Shown here one piece after another: positions 33,947-41,776 of a stretch of DNA of 64,000 nt (the first letter of the stretch is position 1; the number at the start of each line of letters is the position of its first letter). The position numbers and the translations under genes were made by a program. The stretch comes from Streptomyces albireticuli (lineage in GTDB: Bacteria > Actinomycetota > Actinomycetes > Streptomycetales > Streptomycetaceae). The stretch is taken from assembly GCF_021228125.1 (NCBI RefSeq), contig NZ_JAJQQS010000003.1, positions 62,001 through 126,000 on the forward strand. The letters are read 5' to 3'. The notes under the pieces were generated by a model, which searched no databases, had not been told where the DNA came from, and saw only the letters and a list, made by a program, of their open reading frames with translations.

Positions 33947-36892
33947 ATGTCCCCCAGCGCCTCTCCCGGTCACGCCTCCGGCGGCGGGTCCGGGCGAACC
34001 GCCGCCCACCGGTTCACCGTTCTCGGCCCCCTCCGCGTGCACGACGGGCCGGCCGAGGTGCCCGTCGGCGCGCCCCGGCTGCAAGCGGTGCTCGCGGTCC
34101 TGCTGCTGCGGGCGCGCACCTCCGTGTCCGTGCGGGACTTGGTCGCCGCGGTCTGGGGCGACGAGGCGCCCCCCGGCGTGCTGGGGTCGCTGCGCACGCA
34201 CGTCTTCACCCTGCGCCGGCTGCTGGAGCCCGGCCGGGCCCCCCGCGCCGCCGCGCGCACGCTGGTGACGACGGACGACGGCTACGCCCTGCGCGTCGCC
34301 CCGGAGGACGTCGACGTGACGGTCTTCGAGCTCCGTACGGCCGAGGCGCTGCGGGCCCGGGCCGCCGGTCGGCCCGAACGGGCACGGTCACTGCTCGTCT
34401 CCGCGCTGGACCTGTGGCGCGGCAGGCCGCTCGCCGGTGTGCCCGGCCCGTACGCCGAGGCCCAGCGCACCCGGCTGGAGGAGCTGCGCCTGTCGGCCGT
34501 CGAGGCCCGCTGGGAGGCCGAGATCGCGCTGGGCGGGCACGACAACGCGCTCGGTCCGCTGCGCGCGCTGGCCGCCGAGCACCCGTGGCGCGAGCGGGTG
34601 CACGAGCTGCTGATGACCGCGCTGCACCACGCCGGACGGCAGGCTGACGCACTCGACGTCCACACGCACGTCCGCCGCGTGCTCGCCGAGGAGCTGGGCA
34701 CCCGCCCGGGTCCCGGCCTGGACCGGCTCCAGCGGAAGATCCTCACCGCCGGACCCGGCGGGCGGGCGGACGACGCGGCCGGGACCGGCGCTCCGCCCCG
34801 GTCCTACGGACCGGCCCGGCTGCCCCAGGACATCGCCGACTTCACGGGCCGGAACGACGAGGCCGACCGGCTGTGCGCCGCGCTGGAGAGCGACCGGACC
34901 GTCGCCCTCGGCTCCATCAGCGGCATGGGCGGCATCGGCAAGACCGCCCTGGCCGTCCGCGTGGCCCACCGGACGCGCCACCGCTTCCCGGACGGGCAGC
35001 TCTACGCGGACCTGAGGGGAACCGACCCCCGGCCCGTGGAGCCCATGGAGGTGCTGGGCCGCTTCCTGCGCGTCCTCGGCGTCCCCGCCGGTCACCTCCC
35101 GGCGCTCCCCGGGGAGCGGGCCGCCCTCTACCGCTCCCTGCTCGCCACCCGGCGGGTGCTCGTCCTGCTGGACAACGTCCGCGACCTGGCCCAGGTGCGC
35201 GACCTGCTGCCCGGCGCGCCCGGCAGCGCGGTGCTGCTCACCAGCCGCTCCCGGCTCGCCGGTCTGACCGGGGCCACCCTGGTGGACCTGCGGCCCATGG
35301 GACGGGCGGAGGCCCTGGAGCTGCTGACCCGGATCGCCGGCGGACGGAGCGTGTCCGCCGAGCCGGAGGCCGCCGCCGAGGTGCTCGACGCCTGCGGCCG
35401 TCTGCCGCTCGCCATCCGCATCGTGGCCGCCCGGCCGGACCGCACGCTCGGGGAGACCGCCGCGCTGCTGGCGGACGAGCGGCGCCGCCTCGGCACCTTA
35501 AGAGCGGAGGACACCGCCGTGGAGACGACCTTCCGGCTCGGCATGGAACTGCTGGACGCCGAGCGGGTCCGCGCCTTCCGGCTGCTGGCCCTGCCGGAAA
35601 CGCCCGAACTCGGCGTGCCCGCCGCCGCGGCGCTGCTCGCCCGGCCGGAGCGGGAGGCGGAGGAGCTGTGCGAGTCGCTGGTCGACCTGAGCCTGCTGGA
35701 GTCGGTCGCCCCCGGCCGCTACCGCTACCACGACCTGCTCAGGCTCTTCGCCCGTCAGACGGCGGTCGCCGAGGTGCCGGACCACGAGCGGACCGCCGCG
35801 CTCGCCCGCCTGCTGGAGTTCTGCCTGGCCACCGCCCTCGACGCCCACCGGACGTCGCTGCCCGACGACGTGTTCCCCGGGAACGCGGCCCCGCTGCGCT
35901 CCGCGGGCCTGGTCTTCCCCTGCCCGCGGGAGGCCACCGCCTGGCTGCTCGACGAGCAGACGTCGCTCCTGGGGCTCGTCGAGCAGGCGGCGGGCGACGT
36001 CTCCCTGTCGCTGACCGTCTGCGCGGACCTGTTGCTGGCCGCGGACCCGCTCGGCCGTCTCGGCGCGCAGCCCTACGGCATCGAGCGCGCCGCCCGGATC
36101 CTGGCCGAGGCCGCGCGCGCCGCCGGACACCGCACCGCGGAAGCACGCGCCCTGTACATGCTGGGCAGCTCCGTGCAGCACCGCTTCGCCATGCGGCTCG
36201 GCGGCCCCGTCCTGGACCGGGCCGCCGAGCTGTGCCGGGCGACGGGGGACCGGACGCTGCTCGCCCACGTCCTGATCACCCGGGGCGGGGGCGCGCTGGC
36301 CCTGCGCGACTTCACCACCGCGCACGCCTTGCTGACCGAGGCGCTGACCCACGGCAGGGCCCTGGCCAGCCGCGGCGTCGAGGCGTACACGCTCGGTTTC
36401 CTCGGCCTGGCCCTGCTGGCCACCGGCCGGGCCGAGGAGGGACTGGCGCGCTGTCGCGAGGCCGTCGCCGTCACCCGGGCGACCGGGGACGTGGCGGGTC
36501 AGGCCAACGCGCTGCACAACCTCGCCCAGGTCTGCCTGCGGACCGGGCGGATGCCCGAGGCATTCGACCATCTGCACGAGAGCCTGCGCCTGTGGCGCGG
36601 GACGGGCTCCCGCTTCCGCGAGGGCCTCCTGCTCGGCGCGATCGCCCAGGCCCACAATCTGTCGGGCCGGCCCGTGGAAGCCGCCGAACACGCCGCGCGG
36701 GCCCGGGACATCGCCGAGGCGCGCGGCGACGCGGGCATCCTCGCCCGCGCCCTCGCGCAGCTCGGCCACGCCCACCGGGCCCAGGGCGACACCGACCGGG
36801 CCCGGGAGCACTACCACCGCGCGGAGGGCGTCTTCCGCGAACTCGGCCTGCCCGACGCCGACGACATCGCGCGGCACCTCCGGGAGCTCTGA
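33947..36892 (+). CDS. AfsR/SARP-type regulator with NB-ARC and TPR domains (copy 2)
   Basis: 981 residues, domain order as in its upstream neighbour. Winged helix 22-115, activation domain to about 262, NB-ARC with P-loop GMGGIGKT at 326-333 and the RRVLVLLDNVRDLAQVRDLLPGAPGSAVLLTSRSRL block, then TPRs. Near-identical motifs with copy 1 include EAEELCESLVDLSLLESVAPGRYRYHDLLRL. GGAGA lies 6 nt before the ATG at 33947; the frame is open further upstream into PHAPGPHAPG repeats. Codon 518 is TTA (35498-35500) followed by the rare AGA, so full-length synthesis may need bldA tRNA. Targets may include the wall-protein genes or the cluster at 41.5 kb, which has a SARP-like site. Confidence 0.93.
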   Translation: MSPSASPGHASGGGSGRTAAHRFTVLGPLRVHDGPAEVPVGAPRLQAVLAVLLLRARTSVSVRDLVAAVWGDEAPPGVLGSLRTHVFTLRRLLEPGRAPRAAARTLVTTDDGYALRVAPEDVDVTVFELRTAEALRARAAGRPERARSLLVSALDLWRGRPLAGVPGPYAEAQRTRLEELRLSAVEARWEAEIALGGHDNALGPLRALAAEHPWRERVHELLMTALHHAGRQADALDVHTHVRRVLAEELGTRPGPGLDRLQRKILTAGPGGRADDAAGTGAPPRSYGPARLPQDIADFTGRNDEADRLCAALESDRTVALGSISGMGGIGKTALAVRVAHRTRHRFPDGQLYADLRGTDPRPVEPMEVLGRFLRVLGVPAGHLPALPGERAALYRSLLATRRVLVLLDNVRDLAQVRDLLPGAPGSAVLLTSRSRLAGLTGATLVDLRPMGRAEALELLTRIAGGRSVSAEPEAAAEVLDACGRLPLAIRIVAARPDRTLGETAALLADERRRLGTLRAEDTAVETTFRLGMELLDAERVRAFRLLALPETPELGVPAAAALLARPEREAEELCESLVDLSLLESVAPGRYRYHDLLRLFARQTAVAEVPDHERTAALARLLEFCLATALDAHRTSLPDDVFPGNAAPLRSAGLVFPCPREATAWLLDEQTSLLGLVEQAAGDVSLSLTVCADLLLAADPLGRLGAQPYGIERAARILAEAARAAGHRTAEARALYMLGSSVQHRFAMRLGGPVLDRAAELCRATGDRTLLAHVLITRGGGALALRDFTTAHALLTEALTHGRALASRGVEAYTLGFLGLALLATGRAEEGLARCREAVAVTRATGDVAGQANALHNLAQVCLRTGRMPEAFDHLHESLRLWRGTGSRFREGLLLGAIAQAHNLSGRPVEAAEHAARARDIAEARGDAGILARALAQLGHAHRAQGDTDRAREHYHRAEGVFRELGLPDADDIARHLREL

Positions 36893-36915
36893 CGCACGGC
36901 GGTGGGGGAAGAAGG

Positions 36916-36984
36916 CCGCGCCCCCCGGCGGGGGAACCGGGGGGCGCGGCACCTCGGCGGGACGGGGAAGTCGTCCCGCCGAGG
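36916..36984. terminator. Two consecutive hairpins between convergent genes
   Basis: CCGCGCCCCCCGG / CCGGGGGGCGCGG (36916-36949) and CCTCGGCGGGAC / GTCCCGCCGAGG (36952-36984) are both perfect inverted repeats. They lie between the second SARP-type gene (+) and the lectin-protease gene (-), one positioned for each direction. Confidence 0.8.
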
Positions 36985-36987
36985 GGC

Positions 36988-38034
36988 TCAGCGCTTGGGG
37001 ATCTCGTCCCACAGCTGCTGAGCGGTCTTGCCGGTACGGGCGCGCCACCACTGGTCGTCGCCGTCGTACGAGCCGTCGTGCCCGGCCACGTTCAGCTTGC
37101 GCACGATGTCGCCGTCGTAGTGCGTGGCCACGTGGTCGAGGAAGTACGCCGTCGTCTTGTAGGCGTCGGTGTACTTGTCGGAGGACCGGACGAAGGGGAG
37201 CCCGCCCTTCTCGAAGTGGTAGTTGCGCACCCAGTCGGCCACGCCCTCCACGAAGTACCCGGGCGCGCTGCGGTTCTGCTGGATGATGTGGACCTGCTCG
37301 TGAATGAGGAAGCCCGCGTCACCGGGGTTGCGGCGCACGTAGTCGGGGTTGACGCTCACCATGCCGCCGGAGGCGTAGGCGACACCGGTGTTGGACCGGT
37401 CGAGCACGATCCGGTACTCGGCGGGCGCCGCGTAGGCGTCGCCTATGATCAGCGCGACCGTCTTGGGGAACCAGGTCTCCAGCACCGGCTTCTGCGCCTC
37501 GAGCCAGCCGGCCAGGTCGGGGGCCTGCCCGGCGTCCAGCGTGATCCGCACGCCCTGGCCGCCCGGCTGCCGCGGCCGGGAACCGACGGGCTGCAGCTCC
37601 CACCGCTGGCCGGGGTCGCCCTGGTCCGGGCTCCGCAGGGCCAGCGCGACGCCCTCGCCGACGGCCGTCAGAAAGCGGTCGCCCTCGTTCTCGCGCACCG
37701 ACTTGATCCGGTACCAGCCGCCGCCCGTGTCCTCGAACAGCCAGCGCTGGTTGGCGTCACCGTGCTCGGAGAACAGATGGGTGACCCCGGCGCTGAAGTC
37801 GTAGTCGAGGACCATGGCCTGGCCGGGGCCGTGGGTGCCGTGGGTCAGTCCCGTCTCCAGCAGCCACGAGCCGTTGTCCTTGGCCCAGAAGACCCACTGC
37901 TGTGCCTGCGACCCGTTGGGCTTCCAGCCCTGGATCCGGTTGCCCGCCGTCGTCCGGCTGGAACTGACGTCGGCGGTCAGGCCGTTGCCGGAGCGGAGGA
38001 TGAACGACTGGCCGTTCTGTGGGGTGACGGACAT
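36988..38034 (-). CDS. Leaderless ricin-type lectin fused to a BSP-family metallopeptidase-like domain
   Basis: 348 residues. Residues 1-150 form a ricin-type beta-trefoil with QxW signatures (QQWVF at 45-49, QRWLF at 96-100, QRWEL at 143-147). Residues 160-348 match the basic-secretory-protein peptidase family: HEQVHIIQQ at 245-253 (HExxH) and YFVEGVADWVRNYH at 260-273, the family's second motif, then WWRARTGKTAQQLWDEI. No signal peptide, Tat motif or membrane helix is visible, although both domains normally work outside the cell. The ATG at 38034 begins directly with the lectin. Its lectin DNA is 105 bp identical to the lectin-CAP gene two genes upstream. Confidence 0.85.
   Translation of the reverse strand: MSVTPQNGQSFILRSGNGLTADVSSSRTTAGNRIQGWKPNGSQAQQWVFWAKDNGSWLLETGLTHGTHGPGQAMVLDYDFSAGVTHLFSEHGDANQRWLFEDTGGGWYRIKSVRENEGDRFLTAVGEGVALALRSPDQGDPGQRWELQPVGSRPRQPGGQGVRITLDAGQAPDLAGWLEAQKPVLETWFPKTVALIIGDAYAAPAEYRIVLDRSNTGVAYASGGMVSVNPDYVRRNPGDAGFLIHEQVHIIQQNRSAPGYFVEGVADWVRNYHFEKGGLPFVRSSDKYTDAYKTTAYFLDHVATHYDGDIVRKLNVAGHDGSYDGDDQWWRARTGKTAQQLWDEIPKR
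37794..37898. repeat. 105-bp block identical to 39671-39775 (lectin module)
   Basis: This stretch of the lectin-BSP gene is identical over 105 bp, on the same strand, to 39671-39775 in the lectin-CAP gene, encoding the WVFWAKDNGSWLLETGLTHG to LDYDF part of the beta-trefoil. Similarity continues at lower level on both sides. Confidence 0.9.
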
Positions 38035-38078
38035 GCCACGGCCACCTTTCGTCGTAGAGGTGTGGAAGAGGGAGGGGG

Positions 38079-38987
38079 TCAGCCGGCGACGCGGAAGCCG
38101 TGCTCCGCGCCGAGCTTCTCGAGGCTCGTACGGCCCGGGACGCCGTCGGCGTCGTCGCCCTCGTAGCCGCAGCGGCCCTGCCACTCGGCATAGGCGTCCT
38201 GGGTCCTGGTCCCGAAGGAGCCGTCGACCCACTCGGCGGACAGCAGGCCCTCGGCCTGGAGCGCCCGTTCCACGACGAGCACGTCGTCGCGGTGCGAGGT
38301 GGCGCCCTGCGGGGCGTCCGGGTCGCTCCCGGCCGCGGCCAGGATCTTCGCCAGGCTGACCTCGGCGTCCCCGGATCCGGACGGGGCGGACTCGTCGTCC
38401 GCGGCGTCCGGGGCGTCGCCCGAGCCCGCGGCGAGGATCGCCGAGCGGTCGACCGGGCCCGGGTCCCAGTGGTCGTTGCCGGGGACGTTGGCGTGCCCGT
38501 AGTGGCCGCCCTCGGAGTGCCAGGTGTCGCTGTCCCGGTCGGTGGAGTCGGAGCCGTCGGTGGCGAGGTCGCCCGCCGGCCAGACGTCCGGGACGCCCCA
38601 GGAGCGGGCGGCGTCGAGCAGCGCGGCGAAGTTCGGTCCCGGCCGCCAGTAGTCGGTGAAGGGCTCGCTCGCCCGGGCCAGCACCTCGACCTGGACGCAG
38701 ACCCTGCCGGTGCGATTGGTGCGGTCGTCGCCGTCGTTGCGCAGGGCGCGGGCGCTCTCGTCCAGCGGACCGAACTGGCCGATGCGGTCGGTCGTGGGGT
38801 CGTAGAGCACGTGCGGCTCGGCGCCGATCTCGATCAGGTAGTCGGCGGTGGAGTCGAACTCCGCGTCACCGGCGCCGCTCTCGGTGGTGTGCCAGACGAT
38901 GCGGGGCGGCTCGTCGGGGGTGTCCATCGCGCCGCCGATGTCCCCGCCGCCCAGACGCTCGGCACCGGGGATCCATGTGATGCCCAT
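38079..38987 (-). CDS. Leaderless N-acetylmuramoyl-L-alanine amidase-like protein with peptidoglycan-binding domain
   Basis: 302 residues. The N-terminal part fits an amidase-2/PGRP fold: IVWHTTESG (His33), then GHYGHANVPGNDHWDPGPVD at 161-180, whose His165 and Asp175 match the usual second and third zinc ligands (H..VP.N.H.DPG). An acidic linker (about 190-225) leads to a C-terminal PG_binding_1-like domain, ERALQAEGLLSAEWVDGSFGTRTQDAYAEWQGRCGYEGDDADGVPGRTSLEKL. Phage endolysins have this organisation. No signal peptide. GAGGAG precedes the ATG at 38987. It lies between the two lectin genes on the same strand with 32-44 bp gaps, so the three are probably one operon. Confidence 0.8.
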   Translation of the reverse strand: MGITWIPGAERLGGGDIGGAMDTPDEPPRIVWHTTESGAGDAEFDSTADYLIEIGAEPHVLYDPTTDRIGQFGPLDESARALRNDGDDRTNRTGRVCVQVEVLARASEPFTDYWRPGPNFAALLDAARSWGVPDVWPAGDLATDGSDSTDRDSDTWHSEGGHYGHANVPGNDHWDPGPVDRSAILAAGSGDAPDAADDESAPSGSGDAEVSLAKILAAAGSDPDAPQGATSHRDDVLVVERALQAEGLLSAEWVDGSFGTRTQDAYAEWQGRCGYEGDDADGVPGRTSLEKLGAEHGFRVAG

Positions 38988-39019
38988 GGGGTGTGTGCTC
39001 CTCGTGCTTGCGGGGGGTG

Positions 39020-39904
39020 TCAGTTGGTGAAGGCCTGGGTCCAGCGCCCGCCGTTGCCGGGGGCGAAGCCGGCGCCGAAGCGGCCGTACTTCGGGTCCAG
39101 GATGTTGACGCGGTGGCCGGGGCTCTTCATCAGCATGTCCATGGCCTGGCGCACATCCGTCACGGGCGCCGCGTTCTCGGCACCGGCGAAGAGGTTCTGG
39201 ACGCCCGCCTCCCGGAAGCGGTCGAAGAACTCACTGCCGTTCGAGCCCTTGTGCCCGAGGAAGTTGTTGCGCGCCTGGTCCTCCGAGTGCCGCTGGGCCG
39301 CCAAGGACAGCCGGTCGTCGAGCCGCAGCGGCGGCACCCCCGCCTTCGCCCGCTCCTGGTTGACCAGGCTGAGCATCAGCTCGACCGCGGAGCCGCCGGC
39401 GCCGGGCTGCGGCTGCGGCTGGGGCTGCTGACCGGGCTGTCCGCCCTGGCCGGGGGAGGAGACGCTCTCCAGCCGCCACCGCTGGGCGTCGCTGCCCGGG
39501 TCGGACTTCCACATGCCCAGGACGCGGCCAGCGCCGTCGGCGGTCAGATAGGCGTCGCCGCCCTCCGTGCGCAGGCTCTTGAGGCGCACGTGGCCGTCAC
39601 CGGCGTCCTCCAGCCGCCACAGCTGGTTGGCCTGCCCGTGCTCCTCGACCAGGTGGGCCCGCCAGTTGGTGAAGTCGTAGTCGAGGACCATGGCCTGGCC
39701 GGGGCCGTGGGTGCCGTGGGTCAGTCCCGTCTCCAGCAGCCACGAGCCGTTGTCCTTGGCCCAGAAGACCCACTTCTGTGCCTGCGAACCGTTGGGCGAC
39801 CAGCCCTGGATCTTCGTGCCCGGTGCCGTGCTGCTGTGGTCGACGTCGGCGACCACACCGGTCGCCGAGCGAAGGACGTACGTCTGGCCGTTCTGCGGGG
39901 ACAT
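39020..39904 (-). CDS. Leaderless ricin-type lectin fused to a CAP (SCP/PR-1) domain
   Basis: 294 residues. Lectin beta-trefoil at 1-135 (QKWVF, QLWRL and QRWRL repeats), then a Pro/Gln linker (QPGQQPQPQPQPG), then a YkwD-like CAP domain: LVNQERAKAGVPPLRLDDRLSLAAQRHSEDQARNNFLGHKGSNGSEFFDRFREAG, NLFAGAENAA, MKSPGHRVNILDPKYGRFGAGF. The two His and two Glu positions of the CAP cavity are present (QRHS.D, GAEN, PGHR). No signal peptide is visible. The ribosome site before the ATG at 39904 is weak. It is the first gene of a three-gene minus-strand operon, divergent from the CHAP gene. Confidence 0.85.
   Translation of the reverse strand: MSPQNGQTYVLRSATGVVADVDHSSTAPGTKIQGWSPNGSQAQKWVFWAKDNGSWLLETGLTHGTHGPGQAMVLDYDFTNWRAHLVEEHGQANQLWRLEDAGDGHVRLKSLRTEGGDAYLTADGAGRVLGMWKSDPGSDAQRWRLESVSSPGQGGQPGQQPQPQPQPGAGGSAVELMLSLVNQERAKAGVPPLRLDDRLSLAAQRHSEDQARNNFLGHKGSNGSEFFDRFREAGVQNLFAGAENAAPVTDVRQAMDMLMKSPGHRVNILDPKYGRFGAGFAPGNGGRWTQAFTN
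39671..39775. repeat. 105-bp block identical to 37794-37898 (lectin module)
   Basis: Partner of the identical block in the lectin-BSP gene. The identity is higher than in the flanking lectin sequence, as expected after recent duplication or gene conversion. Confidence 0.9.
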
Positions 39905-40266
39905 TTTTCTCTGCCAACCATTCTGGAGCGCCGCGCATTTCTATGGCGCAGCGTCGTGTGAATTGCTCTGGGAGCAGCCGAACCTTTTCGACGTCCAGAA
40001 TTCTGCCGGGCTCCGATCCGTGGCGGATCAACGCGACATCAATGCCGATCAACGCGCCGTTGAGCGCCCCCGGGAAAACGTTCAACGGGAGTCCGAAGGG
40101 GCAATTCCGGCCTCGGTGTGGCATGGTGATCGACAGCTCGCAGCCCGCGTCGGAGGCGGCGCACGCCCCTGTCGTGCCCTCTGTGCGCCCTCGCGCGAGC
40201 GTGTGTTCCGCCGCGATCGCGGTCGCCGCGGAATTGTTCATTCTCAAAAATCAGGAGAGGTAAACC
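39905..40266. promoter_or_regulatory. Divergent intergenic region between lectin-CAP and CHAP genes
   Basis: 362 bp without a convincing gene. ATCAA occurs at 40027, 40038 and 40048 (spacing 11 and 10 bp; read on the minus strand as TTGATCC, TTGATGT, TTGATCG), weakly reminiscent of SARP-type direct repeats. The AT-rich run ATTGTTCATTCTCAAAAATCAGG lies directly before the CHAP ribosome site. Whether either is a promoter is uncertain. Confidence 0.3.
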
Positions 40267-41268
40267 ATGTCCGGAGCCAGGGAATTCATCAGTGTCGCCC
40301 GGGAGGAGATCGGGTATCAGGAGGGTTTCTCCGACGGGCACTGGGACAACGACAACAAGTTCGGCCGCTGGTACGGCATGAACGAAGAGGCGTGGTGCGG
40401 CATGTTCGTGAGCTGGGCCGCGGACCGCAGCGGGAACGGCGACATCGTGCCGCGCTACGCGTGGTGCCCGGCGGGCGTGGAGTGGTTCCAGGAGCGTGAC
40501 CGCTGGAGCGCGTACCCGGCCGTCGGCAGCGTGGTCTTCTTCGGCCCCGGCGGCGGCTCGCACACCGGCATCTGCATCGGGTACACGGACGACGAGATCA
40601 CCACCATCGAGGGCAACACCAACGACTCGGGCTCGGCCGAGGGCGACGGCGTCTACCTCAAGACCCGGCCGCGCAAGTCCTCCTACGTCTACGGGTACGG
40701 CATCCCGGACTTTCCGGAGGGCGCCGTCGTGGCCGACCCCGACTGGAAGGGGCGCCCCGGCGTCGTCCACTTCGGCGAGCAGGCCGACGAGTCCGACATC
40801 CCGGCCGGCGGCGACACCTCCTCCCGGCCCGTCGCCCGGGACGAGGACCGGAAGGAAGAGGACGGTGACTCCTCCCGCCAGGTCGTGATCGACGGTCTGG
40901 CCTACGGCCCCGGAAGCAGCGGCGAGCACATCACCCGCCTGGGAGAGATGCTGGTGCGGGCCGGCTGCGGCGCCTACCAGGAGGGCCCCGGCCCCGAGTG
41001 GACGAAGGCCGACACCGAGTCGGTGCGCCGGTACCAGCAGAAGATCGGTGACACCGGCGCCGACGCGGACGGCATACCGGGCCCCAGGCAACTGGAGCGG
41101 CTGACGGCGGAGTACGGGCGGACCCGAACCGTCACGGTGCGGGAGGGCGACACGCTCTCGTCCATCGCGGCGGCCAACGGCGTCCCGCTGTCCCGGCTGA
41201 CGGCGGCGAACCCGCGGATCGCGGACCCCGACGCGATCGCCCCGGGGGACGTGGTCGCGCTTCCGTAG
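40267..41268 (+). CDS. Leaderless CHAP-domain peptidase with peptidoglycan-binding and LysM domains
   Basis: 333 residues. CHAP (NlpC/P60-like) amidase/endopeptidase at 1-155: EEAWCGMFVSW places the catalytic Cys at 44, GGGSHTGICIGY gives His99, and TTIEGNTND gives the third polar residue near 115-117. An acidic linker (190-205) precedes a PG_binding_1-like segment (about 210-280: YGPGSSGEHITRLGEMLVRAG to DADGIPGPRQLERL), then a LysM domain (286-333: VTVREGDTLSSIAAANGVPLSRLTAANPRI). It begins MSGAREFISVAREEIGY with no signal peptide. GGAGAGG precedes the ATG. It is divergent from the three-gene lectin/amidase operon and probably belongs to the same set. Confidence 0.88.
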   Translation: MSGAREFISVAREEIGYQEGFSDGHWDNDNKFGRWYGMNEEAWCGMFVSWAADRSGNGDIVPRYAWCPAGVEWFQERDRWSAYPAVGSVVFFGPGGGSHTGICIGYTDDEITTIEGNTNDSGSAEGDGVYLKTRPRKSSYVYGYGIPDFPEGAVVADPDWKGRPGVVHFGEQADESDIPAGGDTSSRPVARDEDRKEEDGDSSRQVVIDGLAYGPGSSGEHITRLGEMLVRAGCGAYQEGPGPEWTKADTESVRRYQQKIGDTGADADGIPGPRQLERLTAEYGRTRTVTVREGDTLSSIAAANGVPLSRLTAANPRIADPDAIAPGDVVALP

Positions 41269-41776
41269 CCACCGGTCGCCTCAGCGGATCTGCCTGACGT
41301 CGGGGACTGGAATGCCCTGATGCGGGCCAACGGGACCTTGGATCAAGCGTGTTGACGGAAGCGGTCAGTCCGCACGCTGGAACCAGGTCCCGTTGCCGTG
41401 CCGTGATCTTTCCTCTCCTCGGCGCCGGGTCTTATATCCACCCAAATCGCACCCTCATCCTCCGGATTCGTGAAGGGTTACGGCGGCTGACGCCTCTTGA
41501 TCGTGTGTCACTAATGTGTCTAGAGTGTGTCTACGTTTGGATTAATGCCAGTGACATATGCCGAGTTGACTGTGTTGGGGGGCCGTCAAGCGTGAAGCCG
41601 ACTCGGGACAGCTCCCCGCGTCCACCAGCCATCGCCGGCTGAAGCTCCTCCAGTTGGCCACGCGGGCCCTCCGTCCGGGCCGGCGCCACCCGCTCGCGCT
41701 TCTCCGACGCCCCAGAATCGACGGCAACCGCCGCCCCCAGACACCCCGTAGCCGAAACCGACGGAGACCCGACCGC
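41269..41776. other. Long upstream region of the ATP-grasp cluster
   Basis: 508 bp. The part from 41400 to 41570 is notably AT-rich for this genome and holds the 11-bp-spaced heptamers (41503-41531). A possible 97-codon frame at 41349-41642 has no ribosome site or recognisable features and was not called. From 41575 the sequence returns to high GC and leads to GGAGA before the ATG at 41777. Confidence 0.6.
41503..41546 (+). promoter_or_regulatory. SARP-type binding site and promoter upstream of the ATP-grasp cluster
   Basis: Three heptamers, GTGTGTC (41503-41509), ATGTGTC (41514-41520) and GTGTGTC (41525-41531), start exactly 11 bp apart. An AT-rich hexamer region GATTAAT (41540-41546) begins 8 bp after the last heptamer. 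Known SARP activators such as ActII-ORF4 and DnrI bind heptameric repeats at 11-bp spacing, with the last repeat about 8 bp from the -10. The geometry is seen here; activation by one of the two SARP-type proteins at 30.8-36.9 kb is inferred. Confidence 0.65.

Noticed and set aside
34873..38166. 1097-codon plus-strand frame across the second SARP gene and the lectin gene
   Set aside because: Arg/Pro/Ala-rich translation with no domain; the real genes in other frames are complete.
36988..41268. Prophage remnant
   Set aside because: The amidase and CHAP proteins resemble endolysins, but no holin, integrase, capsid or tail gene is present and the lectin fusions are not phage-like.
30821..41268. 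Contractile injection system locus
   Set aside because: No sheath, baseplate, tube or AAA-ATPase gene in the window; kept only as a hypothesis for cargo delivery.
41349..41642. Possible 97-codon precursor-peptide gene before the ATP-grasp gene
   Set aside because: Considered because ATP-grasp plus methyltransferase can modify peptides. There is no ribosome site or leader/core pattern, and the frame covers the probable promoter; the ATP-grasp enzyme looks like an amino acid ligase.
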